A DNA stretch of 40,072 bases from the NCBI GenBank assembly GCA_017535725.1, contig JAFXTO010000018.1, forward strand, positions 1 to 40,072. Direction: 5' to 3'. The notes beneath the pieces are model-generated. The model saw only the letters and a program-made list of their open reading frames with translations. It was not told the DNA's origin and did no database searches. Every line of letters begins with the position of its first letter. Position 1 is the first letter of the stretch. Shown one piece after another: positions 5,406 to 13,598 of this stretch. This DNA is from Bacteroidaceae bacterium (GTDB taxonomy: Bacteria; Bacteroidota; Bacteroidia; Bacteroidales; Bacteroidaceae). Both the position numbers and the translations under genes were made by a program.

Positions 5406-7787
5406 TTAATGAATAAATGCAATTCGAGTGACGATGGCACTTTCACCGTCAGACGTGTTAACGACGACGTGATAGATGCCTGATGCTACTCGTCGTCCTT
5501 GTTTGTTGCAACCGTTCCAGGTACACATGCCTCCATTGGAATGCCCGCTCCAGATGAGTCGTCCGGAGGAGGAGAGGATTTTAACTTCGGAGTCGGATAC
5601 AAGACCTTTGATGACGATGGGACCGCTGTAGTCTGGGGAGACAGGGTTGGGGTAGGCGATGACACTGTCTTTAGATAGTTCGTCGGTAGGTGTGGTGGCG
5701 TCGGAAAGGTAGCTACAGATGCCTTTGTCTGTGGCGAAGAAGACCCGACCGGACTCTCCGTCGATAGCGATATCATAGACGTCATCGGAGATGAGCGGTG
5801 AATTATCTGTCTTGAAGTGATGGATTTCCTCTTGGCAATCTGCGCTCATGAGGTAGACGCCGTTGTTCTGCGTGGCGAACCAGATGCGCTGTGCTCCGTC
5901 GATGGCAATAGCGAGGATGGGTACTCCGCTTAGTAGGTAATCAGCGAGTCCGCTACCGTCGTTGCGCGATACCTTTACTTGCTCGAAAGTGAATCCTGTC
6001 TGTCTGAAGTTCTCAGGTTCGGTGATGAGGAAGGGGCCTTCGTTGGTGCCTATCCACAACTGCCCTTTGAGGTTTTCGGTAATGCAGTAGAATTCGTTGG
6101 GGGTGTAGGTGGTACCGTCCTGATTGGTGATGGTCGTGCGGAGCATGCGTTTGTCATCGGCGGAGCGTGTCACGGTTCCGTTGTAGTCAATGAGTAATAT
6201 TCCGCGCTGTGACATACGGCGGCTATTAATCCATGCCCACCCTCGGCTATCGAAGAATATCTTGTCCGTGGTGGATGCTTCTTGGATTTCGGGACAGGGG
6301 ATGCCAGTCCACGTGTTGTCTTTGAGACGTACTCGGATGGTGGTGTCCTCACGTCCCTCGGTGGGGTTGAGCATCCAGAGGTTGCCGTCGTTGTCGAAGC
6401 ATAGTCCGTCTGCGACGACGTAGTACTGTGCATGACGACTGTTAGGCAAGATAGACTTGAGCGGACTATTCTCTATTCCAATGTGATCGATGCACTTGCC
6501 TTCGCGGAACTCAAAGACTCCGCTGCGTGCGGTACCTATATAATGATGGGTAGGGTCTTCGGGGTCTGGAGCGATGCCTGTTACGTCGAGGAATCGTTCG
6601 TCTGGACATGTCTCGGCGACGGAGGAGGTCAGGAAATGGCTCCAGTTGCCTTGGTCATCCAGACGCATGACAGTGCCCTCCCGGGATGTTGTGGAGTAAT
6701 TGCGGTTGCCTCCGGCCACGTAGAGTCCGTCGGTGAGTGGAAAGAGGTAGAGGCTGTAGTCGTGGAAGGGGCTATTGGGGTGTATCTGGCTGGTGGTGAG
6801 CTGGAATGTGCCGTCGTCAGCGAGCTGGTAGGCTTGGAGTCCTTCTATACCGTCGCTGGCCCAGTAGGTGTCACCTTGTTTGTGGAGGTCGTTCCAGGTG
6901 AAGGTGCCGGTGTATTCCTTTCGTTCCGTGGGGCTGGTATATATATAGGTGTTGGTGGCATCCCCGATGATAAGGCAGTCGTCAGATACGTTCATGAACG
7001 TGGGAATTAGCTCCAACGTGCTGGTGAATGTAGTGAGGCTGGCGTCGGACAGGGACAGCGTATTGTCCTTCTGGGCCCAGAGCCTGCCGGCAAAGAACTC
7101 CAGACGAGTGGGTTTCAGTTTGTCATCGATGCATACCCATGCGGTTTTATCCTGCAGGTTCTGGGAACGGTCGCCGCGCCAGATGCCCTTGTTGGTTCCG
7201 AGATAGATGTGGTCGTCTGTTACTGCGCAGGAAGTGACGGAAAGTTCCAGGTTGTAAGTGTTGTTGATGGTTCCAGCGGTCATATCGATGCAGAGGAGTC
7301 CGAATCCTGTGCAGATGTATGCCATCTTGCCCTGCACTTGCACGTTCTGTACTTGTTTGCTTTGTAGGGTGCTGTTTTTGAGTTGTGCGAGGTTGATGAC
7401 GTCGTGGTCCTCCTCTGTGGACAAGAGGTCGATATTTCCGTTGTCGTAGATGAGGATAAGGCGATGGGCATCGGGGCTGTAGTGCATGAAGCTGATGCTG
7501 ATACCGTTGAGTTGTTGCTGCCAGTCGAATGTGGTGGTGGTCTCGTCCTCGGTGTCGTAGGCCATCAGCTTGCTCTCCATGAGGGCATAGATGCGGTTGC
7601 CGGCAGGGATGTTGCGGGTGCAGACGGTGTAGGCGGGGTATATTTGCCAGGAGCCGACGGTCTGGGCAGAAATGGAAGAATGAAGAATGAAGGATGAAAA
7701 AATGAAAAATGAAAGTGTGCCAATAGCGGGCAGTTGCCTGAACAAGTGCCTCATACTCATTGATACTATGTGATTAAATAGTTTCAT
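5406..7787 (-). CDS. porZ: PorZ-like T9SS beta-propeller protein
   Basis: The 793-aa exported protein has a signal peptide ending SSISAQ, then beta-propeller repeats of the two-component-regulator type (GLLCIDM, LGTNKGIWRG, WIGTNEGPF, IWFATQNNGVYLM, VFFATDKGICSY). A C-terminal sorting-like domain covers about the last 85 residues, with YPNPV, KILSSSGRLIW and GRRVASGIYHVVV. This layout, with the opening VGSWQIYPAYT, matches PorZ, the surface protein of the type IX secretion attachment complex that binds anionic LPS. A different propeller/CTD protein cannot be excluded. ATG 7787 is the longest ATG start; 7760 or 7754 (MRHLFRQL) would give a more typical signal peptide. Part of the signal peptide is encoded by a GAATGAA-type repeat (7675-7715). 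It lies 240 bp after rdgB, with no clear promoter box between. Confidence 0.75.
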   Translation of the reverse strand: MKLFNHIVSMSMRHLFRQLPAIGTLSFFIFSSFILHSSISAQTVGSWQIYPAYTVCTRNIPAGNRIYALMESKLMAYDTEDETTTTFDWQQQLNGISISFMHYSPDAHRLILIYDNGNIDLLSTEEDHDVINLAQLKNSTLQSKQVQNVQVQGKMAYICTGFGLLCIDMTAGTINNTYNLELSVTSCAVTDDHIYLGTNKGIWRGDRSQNLQDKTAWVCIDDKLKPTRLEFFAGRLWAQKDNTLSLSDASLTTFTSTLELIPTFMNVSDDCLIIGDATNTYIYTSPTERKEYTGTFTWNDLHKQGDTYWASDGIEGLQAYQLADDGTFQLTTSQIHPNSPFHDYSLYLFPLTDGLYVAGGNRNYSTTSREGTVMRLDDQGNWSHFLTSSVAETCPDERFLDVTGIAPDPEDPTHHYIGTARSGVFEFREGKCIDHIGIENSPLKSILPNSRHAQYYVVADGLCFDNDGNLWMLNPTEGREDTTIRVRLKDNTWTGIPCPEIQEASTTDKIFFDSRGWAWINSRRMSQRGILLIDYNGTVTRSADDKRMLRTTITNQDGTTYTPNEFYCITENLKGQLWIGTNEGPFLITEPENFRQTGFTFEQVKVSRNDGSGLADYLLSGVPILAIAIDGAQRIWFATQNNGVYLMSADCQEEIHHFKTDNSPLISDDVYDIAIDGESGRVFFATDKGICSYLSDATTPTDELSKDSVIAYPNPVSPDYSGPIVIKGLVSDSEVKILSSSGRLIWSGHSNGGMCTWNGCNKQGRRVASGIYHVVVNTSDGESAIVTRIAFIH
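7675..7715. repeat. Heptamer-like repeat encoding part of the PorZ signal peptide
   Basis: Units GAAGAAT, GAAGAAT, GAAGGAT, GAAAAAAT, GAAAAAT and GAAAG follow one another. Read on the minus strand they encode the hydrophobic FFIFSSFILHSS core of the signal peptide. Confidence 0.7.
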
Positions 7788-8050
7788 ATACAAATATTTA
7801 TCATCAATATTTCCATTTTCAATATTTCAATCTTTCAATGTTTAGCTTCGCTGACTTTCGATTCCCGAGCTTTGCTCGCCCGCTCGACGCTCTGCGGCGC
7901 TTGATACTTCAGGAACCCGTATCCTTTCACGATTCGGCCATTTCAAGCAAGCCATTCCCGACGTGCCGTCGCCTACCCGTAGCCTTTGATGGTGCTCGCT
8001 GCTCCAAAAGTTCAACCTTTCAATGTTTCAACCTTTCAACTTTTTTTTCA
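7788..8050. repeat. Octamer arrays flanking a GC-rich palindrome-bearing core (rdgB-porZ gap)
   Basis: The gap between rdgB and porZ starts with TTCAAYNT octamers (about 7811-7842), holds a GC-richer core with short palindromic stretches such as CGAGCTTTGCTCG (7867-7879), and ends with octamers TTCAACCT, TTCAATGT, TTCAACCT, TTCAACTT (8011-8042). No gene is seen. The right array runs into the end of rdgB and supplies its last codons and stop. Confidence 0.65.
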
Positions 8051-8627
8051 AGAATCCCACCAGCTTTTGTGTTGCTCGTCCGCGGTGGCTGATGGCGTTC
8101 TTCTCGTTGGCCGACATTTCTGCAAAGCTGACTCCGCGTCCTTCGGGCTCGAATACGGGGTCGTAGCCGAATCCTTCGCTACCGTGGCGTTCGTGGAGGA
8201 TTTCTCCTTCGACGATGCCTTCGAAGAAATGTTCCTCTCCTTGATATATTAACGCGAAAACGGTGCGAAATCTTGCGTGGCGGTCGGTTTTATTTTCGAG
8301 ATTCCGCAAAAGGAGGTTCATATTCGCATTGCTGTCATGTGTCTCTCCTGTGCCGAAAAGCTCTGCATAGCGGGCGGTATGCACGCCAGGGGCACCGTTG
8401 AGGGCTCGCACTTCCAGGCCGGTATCATCGGCGAAGCAGTCGAGGTCGTAGTGTTCCTTGACATAGCGTGCTTTCTGCAGGGCGTTGCCCTCAAGGGTTT
8501 CTGCCGTCTCAGGAATATCCTCATGGCAGCCGATATCGGCGAGACCCATTACCTCGAAGCGGTCGCCTAGAATCTGCCGTACTTCTTGCAGCTTGTGCTG
8601 ATTATTTGTTGCAAAAACCAATTTCAT
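8028..8627 (-). CDS. rdgB: XTP/dITP pyrophosphatase (Ham1/RdgB)
   Basis: The 199-aa protein matches RdgB, which hydrolyses XTP, dITP and ITP to monophosphates and keeps deaminated purines out of nucleic acids. Motifs: [14 protein letters not shown] at the N-terminus, [10 protein letters not shown] with the metal-binding Asp, [24 protein letters not shown], and [10 protein letters not shown] near the end. Start 8627 opens directly on MKLVFATNN; an upstream in-frame Met adds ten residues from repeat DNA and is unlikely. The last codons (KKKLKG) and the stop lie in an octamer array. yitT lies 147 bp upstream across a 16-bp VNTR; leuS and yitT overlap further up, so these genes probably form an operon. 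Confidence 0.95.
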   Translation of the reverse strand: MKLVFATNNQHKLQEVRQILGDRFEVMGLADIGCHEDIPETAETLEGNALQKARYVKEHYDLDCFADDTGLEVRALNGAPGVHTARYAELFGTGETHDSNANMNLLLRNLENKTDRHARFRTVFALIYQGEEHFFEGIVEGEILHERHGSEGFGYDPVFEPEGRGVSFAEMSANEKNAISHRGRATQKLVGFLKKKLKG

Positions 8628-8646
8628 AAGAAGCTTTTCAACTTTG

Positions 8647-8758
8647 CAATGTTTCAACCTGTCAATGTTTCAACCTGTCAATGTTTCAACCTGTCAATGT
8701 TTCAACCTGTCAATGTTTCAACCTGTCAATGTTTCAACCTGTCAATGTTTCAACCTTT
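8647..8758. repeat. Seven-copy 16-bp VNTR between yitT and rdgB
   Basis: CAATGTTTCAACCTGT is repeated seven times without interruption, each copy being two octamers. Only the last copy differs (CTTT). It fills most of the 147-bp gap between the yitT stop and the rdgB start and continues into CAACTTTTCAACTTTTC. Confidence 0.95.
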
Positions 8759-8774
8759 CAACTTTTCAACTTTT

Positions 8775-9665
8775 CTACGTCTTTATATGGTCAAACCCTT
8801 CGCCGTAGACTCCCACGACCTTGGTCATGGTGACAAAGGCCTTATTATCTGTATGTTTGATGAGTCGGAAAATCTGCTGGCTCTCGCGACGACGAGCCAT
8901 GACGATGAGTACACGGCGTTCGTGTTTTGAGTACCATCCTTCGCCATACAATTCCGTGACACCGCGGCGCACAACCGTATTGATGGCTTCTGCAATTTCC
9001 TCATGCTTGTCCGAAATGATGGTGAACTGCACACTCTGTGTGGCAGAGGTCATGGTGTAGTCCAGCATGAACATGGAAATGAGCAGGATGCAGTAGCCAA
9101 TTACCACTTTGTGCCAATCCTGCAGCACGAGGAAACCGCTGGTGACGATAGCGAAATCCAGCCACATAAGGATTCGGCCCATGGATAAGTTCTTGTACTT
9201 ATTAACTATACTGGCAATAATATCCGTGCCGCCCGTGGAACCGTTGTTGAGGAATACGATAGCCAACCCCGTTCCTTCTATGGTTCCTCCCAAGACGGCC
9301 GCCATGAACTCCTCGTCGTTGGCCAGGCGTGGCAGGGTGCCATCGGGCTGCATGAGGATTCCCTGAATGATTTGCAGCAATATAGTGATAAGTACAACAG
9401 CATAGATGGTTTTTGCGAAGTATTTGAATCCCAATACTTTCAGGCCAATTAACAGCAACATGGCGTTGATGACGAAATAGCTGTACTGAGTGGGAATTCC
9501 TGTGCCGTAGTAGATGAGTGCGGAAATACCTGTACAACCTCCCGGGATGAACTGATAGGGTAGCAGGAAAAGGCAGAAGCCGACGCAGTACATCAGACAT
9601 CCGATGGATATGAAGAAGTAGTCCTTGACTTCATCCCAAATATGTATACGAATCATGCTCGACAT
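8775..9665 (-). CDS. YitT family membrane protein (DUF161 + DUF2179)
   Basis: The 296-aa protein has five to six membrane helices in residues about 15-200 (IGCLMYCVGFCLFLLPYQFIPGG opens the first repeat; GGTIEGTGLAIVFLNNGSTGGTDIIA is the conserved second repeat). A cytosolic DUF2179 domain ends it (VQFTIISDKHEEIAEAI, RGVTELYGEGWYSKHERRVLIV, DNKAFVTMTKVVGVYGEGFD). YitT proteins are widespread; their transport role is not established. The ATG at 9665 overlaps the leuS TAA by one base (TAATG), a layout typical of translational coupling, and was preferred over a TTG three codons upstream. Confidence 0.92.
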   Translation of the reverse strand: MSSMIRIHIWDEVKDYFFISIGCLMYCVGFCLFLLPYQFIPGGCTGISALIYYGTGIPTQYSYFVINAMLLLIGLKVLGFKYFAKTIYAVVLITILLQIIQGILMQPDGTLPRLANDEEFMAAVLGGTIEGTGLAIVFLNNGSTGGTDIIASIVNKYKNLSMGRILMWLDFAIVTSGFLVLQDWHKVVIGYCILLISMFMLDYTMTSATQSVQFTIISDKHEEIAEAINTVVRRGVTELYGEGWYSKHERRVLIVMARRRESQQIFRLIKHTDNKAFVTMTKVVGVYGEGFDHIKT

Positions 9666-12577
9666 TACTTGCAAACAATGTTTATCATGCGCTTGGGCAC
9701 GATGATGATTTTCATAATCTGTTTGTCTTCGAGATATTTGGGCATCAGTTCATGGCTGCGGACTGTTGCTTCGATGGATGCGTTGTCGGCATCGGCCGGG
9801 AAATCGATGGAGAAGCGTGTCTTTCCATTGAATGCCACCATCATCTTCACGGTGTCCTCCACCAGGTATTTCTCCTCGAACATCGGCCATCGGGCATCAC
9901 ATACAGAAGTCTCATGTCCCATACCTTCCCACAGTTCCTCGGCGATATGTGGAGCGAAGGGTGCGATGAGGACGACCATTGGTTCGAGGATGGCGCGCTT
10001 CTGGCATTTCAGCTGTGTCAGCTCGTTGGTTGCAATCATGAAGGCGGGTATGGATGTGTTGTAGCTGAAGGCTTCGATGTCCTCCGTCACCTTCTTGATG
10101 AGTTTGTGCAGCGATTTGAGTTCTGCTTTCGTAGGCTCATCATCTGTGAGATCCAACCGAAGACCCTCTTCTCCCTTTTGGGCGGGTCTGTAGAGATTCC
10201 AGAACTTCTTCAGGAAGCGGAAGCAGCCATCGATGCCAGCTACGTCCCAGGGTTTGGACTGCTCGATGGGACCTAGGAACATCTCGTACAGACGCAAGGT
10301 GTCAGCACCATAGTACTCACAGATATCATCTGGGTTGACGACATTGTACTTTGACTTGGACATCTTCTCAATGGCCTGGCTGACGATGTACTGTCCGCGG
10401 TCGTTCAGGATGAACTCTGCATCGCGGAACTCTGCTGTCCACTGCCTGATTTTCTCCACATCCAGCACGTTGCCATTAACCATGCTGATATCGGCATATA
10501 CGGGGTCTGCCTCGGTACCCTTATAGGAGTATAGGTTCTTTTTCTTGGCATCGTCATAGCGTTCTTCCAGAAGGTCGAAGCTAACGAACTTGTTGGTGCC
10601 CCTCAGACGATAGACAAAACTGGACCAACCCTGAATCATGCCTTGGTTGATAAGCTTCTGGAAAGGTTCTTCCTTCTTGCTGATACCCAGGTCGAAGAGG
10701 AATTTGTTCCAGAAACGGCTATAGATAAGGTGGCCTGTGGCATGTTCGCTGCCTCCCACATACAGGTCTACGTTCTGCCAGTAGGCAGCTGCCTGCTCGC
10801 TGACCAGAGCCTCGTCGTTGTGTGGGTCCATATAGCGTAAGTAGTATGCGCTGCTGCCAGCAAAGCCGGGCATCGTGTAAAGTTCTATGGGGAAAACGGT
10901 AACGTTGTCGATTAAGCTGTTCTCCACGACCTTCTTGTTTTGCTCGTCCCAAGCCCATTTGGTGGCATTGCCCAATGGGGGTTCTCCTGTCTCGGTGGGG
11001 AGAAATTTGTCAACGTCGGGCAGTTGCAGCGGTAGGCACTCCTCGGGAATCATCTGCGGGATGCCGTCTTTATAGTAGACGGGGAACGGCTCGCCCCAGT
11101 AGCGCTGACGGCTGAAGATGGCATCGCGCAGGCGGTAATTCACTTTCACGCGGCCCAGGTGGTGTGCCTTGACGAAGACCTTGGTGGCAGCGATAGCCTC
11201 TTTGATGGTCATGCCGTTCAGGTTGAGGCTTTCGCCATCGTACTCCACGCTTTTGTCGGGGCTAATGGGTGAATTCATGACAATACCCTCCTTGGCATCG
11301 TAGCTCTCCTGGCTCACATCGGCTCCTTCCACAAGGGGAATGATGGGCAGGTCGAAGTGCTTGGCAAAGGCGTAGTCACGCGAGTCATGGGCAGGAACAG
11401 CCATGATGGCGCCTGTTCCGTAGCCGGCCAACACATATTCTGCCACATAGATGGGGCACTTGTCACCCGTGATAGGATTGATGCCGTAGGCACCAGAGAA
11501 GACACCCGTCACCGTGTGGTCTATCATGCGTTCGCGCTCCGTACGACCTTTTACATATTTGATATAAGCATCCACATCTTCGCGCTGATCCGGAGTCGTA
11601 ATCATATCTACGAGCTCACTCTCAGGAGCCAATACGAAGAAGGTCACGCCAAACATTGTATCTGCGCGGGTTGTGAAGATGGTGAAGGTGACATCCTTGT
11701 CGGCCACCTTGATCTGTACTTCGGCACCTTCGCTGCGTCCAATCCAGTTCTTCTGTGTCTCCTTAATGCTCTCGCTCCATTGGATGGTCTCCAGCCCGTC
11801 GAGTAGGCGCTGGCTGTAGGCACTCACCCGGAGGCACCACTGGCGCATCTTCTTCTGCTCTACGGGGAAGCCTCCGCGCTCGCTCACTCCGTTTACTACT
11901 TCGTCGTTGGCCAGCACCGTTCCCAGGGCAGGACACCAGTTCACCATGGTTTCACCCATGAAAGCGAGGCGGTAGTTCATCAGTACGTCGCTTTGCTTTT
12001 TGGCATCCCAGCTGTTCCATTCTTCGGCGGTGAAGCTTATTTCCTCGGTGCATGCAACATCCCAGTCGCCGGTACCTTCTTTGCTGAAGTGCTCAATCAG
12101 CACGCTTATGGGCATAGCCTTCTGCGTCTTGTTGCAGAAGAAGGAGTCGAACATTTTTTGGAAAGCCCACTGCGTCCAATGGTAGTAACTTGGTTCGCAG
12201 GTGCGTACCTCGCGGCTCCAGTCGAAGGAGAAACCAATCTTGTCCAGCTGCTCACGGTAGCGGGCGATATTGGCTTCGGTGGTTACGGCGGGGTGCTGCC
12301 CCGTCTGGATGGCATACTGCTCGGCGGGCAGACCGTAGGCGTCATAGCCCATCGGGTTCAAGACGTTGAAGCCCTGCAGCCGCTTGTAGCGTGCATAGAT
12401 GTCGCTGGCGATGTAGCCTAAGGGGTGTCCTACATGAAGTCCGGCCCCGCTGGGATAAGGGAACATATTCAGGACGTAGAACTTGGGGCGGTTGGGATCC
12501 TCCGTGACTTTATACGTTTGTTGCGCCACCCAGCGTTGGTGCCATTTTTGTTCAATTTCTCTAAAGTTATATTCCAT
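9665..12577 (-). CDS. leuS: Leucyl-tRNA synthetase
   Basis: The 970-aa class I synthetase charges tRNA-Leu. The HIGH-type motif is HVGH at residues 48-51 ([15 protein letters not shown]), and the KMSKS loop is KMSKS at 738-742. The CP1 editing domain lies between, with a [12 protein letters not shown] stretch and [20 protein letters not shown], typical of post-transfer editing LeuRS. A C-terminal anticodon-binding domain follows. The length is slightly above the bacterial norm (~860), as seen in Bacteroidetes. It heads the minus-strand block leuS-yitT-rdgB-porZ-ridA. A GAACTTTG box (near TAnnTTTG) lies at 12613-12606. Confidence 0.98.
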   Translation of the reverse strand: MEYNFREIEQKWHQRWVAQQTYKVTEDPNRPKFYVLNMFPYPSGAGLHVGHPLGYIASDIYARYKRLQGFNVLNPMGYDAYGLPAEQYAIQTGQHPAVTTEANIARYREQLDKIGFSFDWSREVRTCEPSYYHWTQWAFQKMFDSFFCNKTQKAMPISVLIEHFSKEGTGDWDVACTEEISFTAEEWNSWDAKKQSDVLMNYRLAFMGETMVNWCPALGTVLANDEVVNGVSERGGFPVEQKKMRQWCLRVSAYSQRLLDGLETIQWSESIKETQKNWIGRSEGAEVQIKVADKDVTFTIFTTRADTMFGVTFFVLAPESELVDMITTPDQREDVDAYIKYVKGRTERERMIDHTVTGVFSGAYGINPITGDKCPIYVAEYVLAGYGTGAIMAVPAHDSRDYAFAKHFDLPIIPLVEGADVSQESYDAKEGIVMNSPISPDKSVEYDGESLNLNGMTIKEAIAATKVFVKAHHLGRVKVNYRLRDAIFSRQRYWGEPFPVYYKDGIPQMIPEECLPLQLPDVDKFLPTETGEPPLGNATKWAWDEQNKKVVENSLIDNVTVFPIELYTMPGFAGSSAYYLRYMDPHNDEALVSEQAAAYWQNVDLYVGGSEHATGHLIYSRFWNKFLFDLGISKKEEPFQKLINQGMIQGWSSFVYRLRGTNKFVSFDLLEERYDDAKKKNLYSYKGTEADPVYADISMVNGNVLDVEKIRQWTAEFRDAEFILNDRGQYIVSQAIEKMSKSKYNVVNPDDICEYYGADTLRLYEMFLGPIEQSKPWDVAGIDGCFRFLKKFWNLYRPAQKGEEGLRLDLTDDEPTKAELKSLHKLIKKVTEDIEAFSYNTSIPAFMIATNELTQLKCQKRAILEPMVVLIAPFAPHIAEELWEGMGHETSVCDARWPMFEEKYLVEDTVKMMVAFNGKTRFSIDFPADADNASIEATVRSHELMPKYLEDKQIMKIIIVPKRMINIVCK

Positions 12578-12605
12578 AATATAATATTTTTGTATATTTC
12601 GGGCG

Positions 12606-12613
12606 CAAAGTTC
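12606..12613 (-). promoter_or_regulatory. Probable leuS -7 box (GAACTTTG)
   Basis: On the minus strand this reads GAACTTTG, one mismatch from TAnnTTTG. It is 29 bp before the leuS start, followed by GCGCC as in other promoters here. Confidence 0.45.
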
Positions 12614-12688
12614 GTGTTTTTTTTCGAGATTAGGAAGAAGTTCAGTAAAAATGGCAAGTATTTTTCCTTTTTTATCGTTTTTATTGCC

Positions 12689-12696
12689 TAACTTTG
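12689..12696 (+). promoter_or_regulatory. Housekeeping -7 box (TAACTTTG) before the SGNH gene
   Basis: TAACTTTG matches TAnnTTTG. It overlaps by two bases the -35 half of the candidate ECF promoter at 12695-12725, so the two promoters would compete or alternate. Confidence 0.45.
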
Positions 12697-12725
12697 CAAC
12701 CGCATAGACAAAAAATGCGTCTTAT
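12695..12725 (+). promoter_or_regulatory. Candidate ECF-sigma promoter of the SGNH esterase gene
   Basis: TGCAAC at 12695-12700 and GTCTTAT at 12719-12725 are separated by 18 bp. This is the same pair and spacing as the promoter of ECF locus 1 (21041-21070) and close to those of locus 2. Transcription would start near 12731, giving a leader of about 56 nt. Confidence 0.5.
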
Positions 12726-12786
12726 ACGTAGAGTATTTATTCCTAAACTAACACTTAATAACTTCAAAACTTAAAAACTTACAGCA

Positions 12787-13473
12787 ATGAAAAAGCTTTT
12801 CACTCTTATGTTGCTCGCACTCGTCGGAGCTTCGACAACGGTACGTGCTCAACAAGATTTTGCTAACTTCGGTCGCTTCGAGGCCGATAATGAACGCCTC
12901 GCTGCTGAGCCAAACAATGGCAAACGTGTTGTCTTCATGGGTAATTCCATCACAGAAGGCTGGATAGGAACGCATCCCAAGTTCTTCTCCGATAATGGCT
13001 ACATCGGTCGTGGCATCGGTGGTCAGACCAGTTACCAGATGCTGCTCCGATTCACGGAGGACGTCATCAACCTGAAGCCTGCTGCTGTGGTTATCAATGC
13101 AGGCACAAACGATGTCGCTATCAACAATCACCCTTATTCAGAGCGCCGCACCTACGAGAACATTGTCGCTATGGCCACTCTCGCTCAGGCCCACGGCATC
13201 AAGGTCATCCTGACCAGCGTTCTGCCTGCTGCCAGCTTTGCATGGCGTCCTGAAATCACAGATGCAGCCGACAAGATTGCAAGCCTCAATGCACGTATCA
13301 AAAAATATGCAGAGAAGAATGGATTCCAGTACGTAGATTACTATTCTGCACTGGTCTACGGCGAGAATCGCGAACTCAACCCTAATCTCCGAAAGGACGT
13401 AGCTCACCCCAACGCAGCTGGTTATGATGTTATGGAACCATTGGTGCAGAAAGCCATCAAGAAGGTTCTGTGA
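12787..13473 (+). CDS. Secreted SGNH/GDSL-type esterase
   Basis: The 228-aa protein has a signal peptide (MKKLFTLMLLALVGASTTVRAQ, cut near residue 21). The SGNH blocks follow in order: GNSITEGW with nucleophile Ser54, GRGIGGQTS with the oxyanion Gly, GTNDV with Asn108, and DVAHPNAAGY with Asp204 and His207 completing the triad. It should be a periplasmic or surface GDSL hydrolase that removes acyl groups such as acetyl esters from glycans; the exact substrate is not visible. It lies 125 bp before a GH2 glycosidase on the same strand, suggesting joint glycan processing. A candidate ECF promoter is at 12695-12725. Confidence 0.92.
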   Translation: MKKLFTLMLLALVGASTTVRAQQDFANFGRFEADNERLAAEPNNGKRVVFMGNSITEGWIGTHPKFFSDNGYIGRGIGGQTSYQMLLRFTEDVINLKPAAVVINAGTNDVAINNHPYSERRTYENIVAMATLAQAHGIKVILTSVLPAASFAWRPEITDAADKIASLNARIKKYAEKNGFQYVDYYSALVYGENRELNPNLRKDVAHPNAAGYDVMEPLVQKAIKKVL

Positions 13474-13579
13474 GAAATTGAAAATCGAGATTTGACATTT
13501 CGTAAATCCGTAAATCCACAATTTAAGTAGGTGTTCACAAGTTTTATGTTTTAACGCACCTACGGATAAATATGTAAAC

Positions 13580-13587
13580 TAATTTTG
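13580..13587 (+). promoter_or_regulatory. Possible -7 box for the GH2 gene (TAATTTTG)
   Basis: TAATTTTG matches TAnnTTTG and lies 11 bp before the GH2 start codon, which would give a leader of only about 5 nt. The -33 element is not clear. Confidence 0.4.
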
Positions 13588-13598
13588 AATATCTACTT

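Noticed and set aside
8647-8758. CRISPR array
   Set aside because: The 16-bp units follow each other directly without spacers and no cas gene is nearby; it is a tandem repeat.
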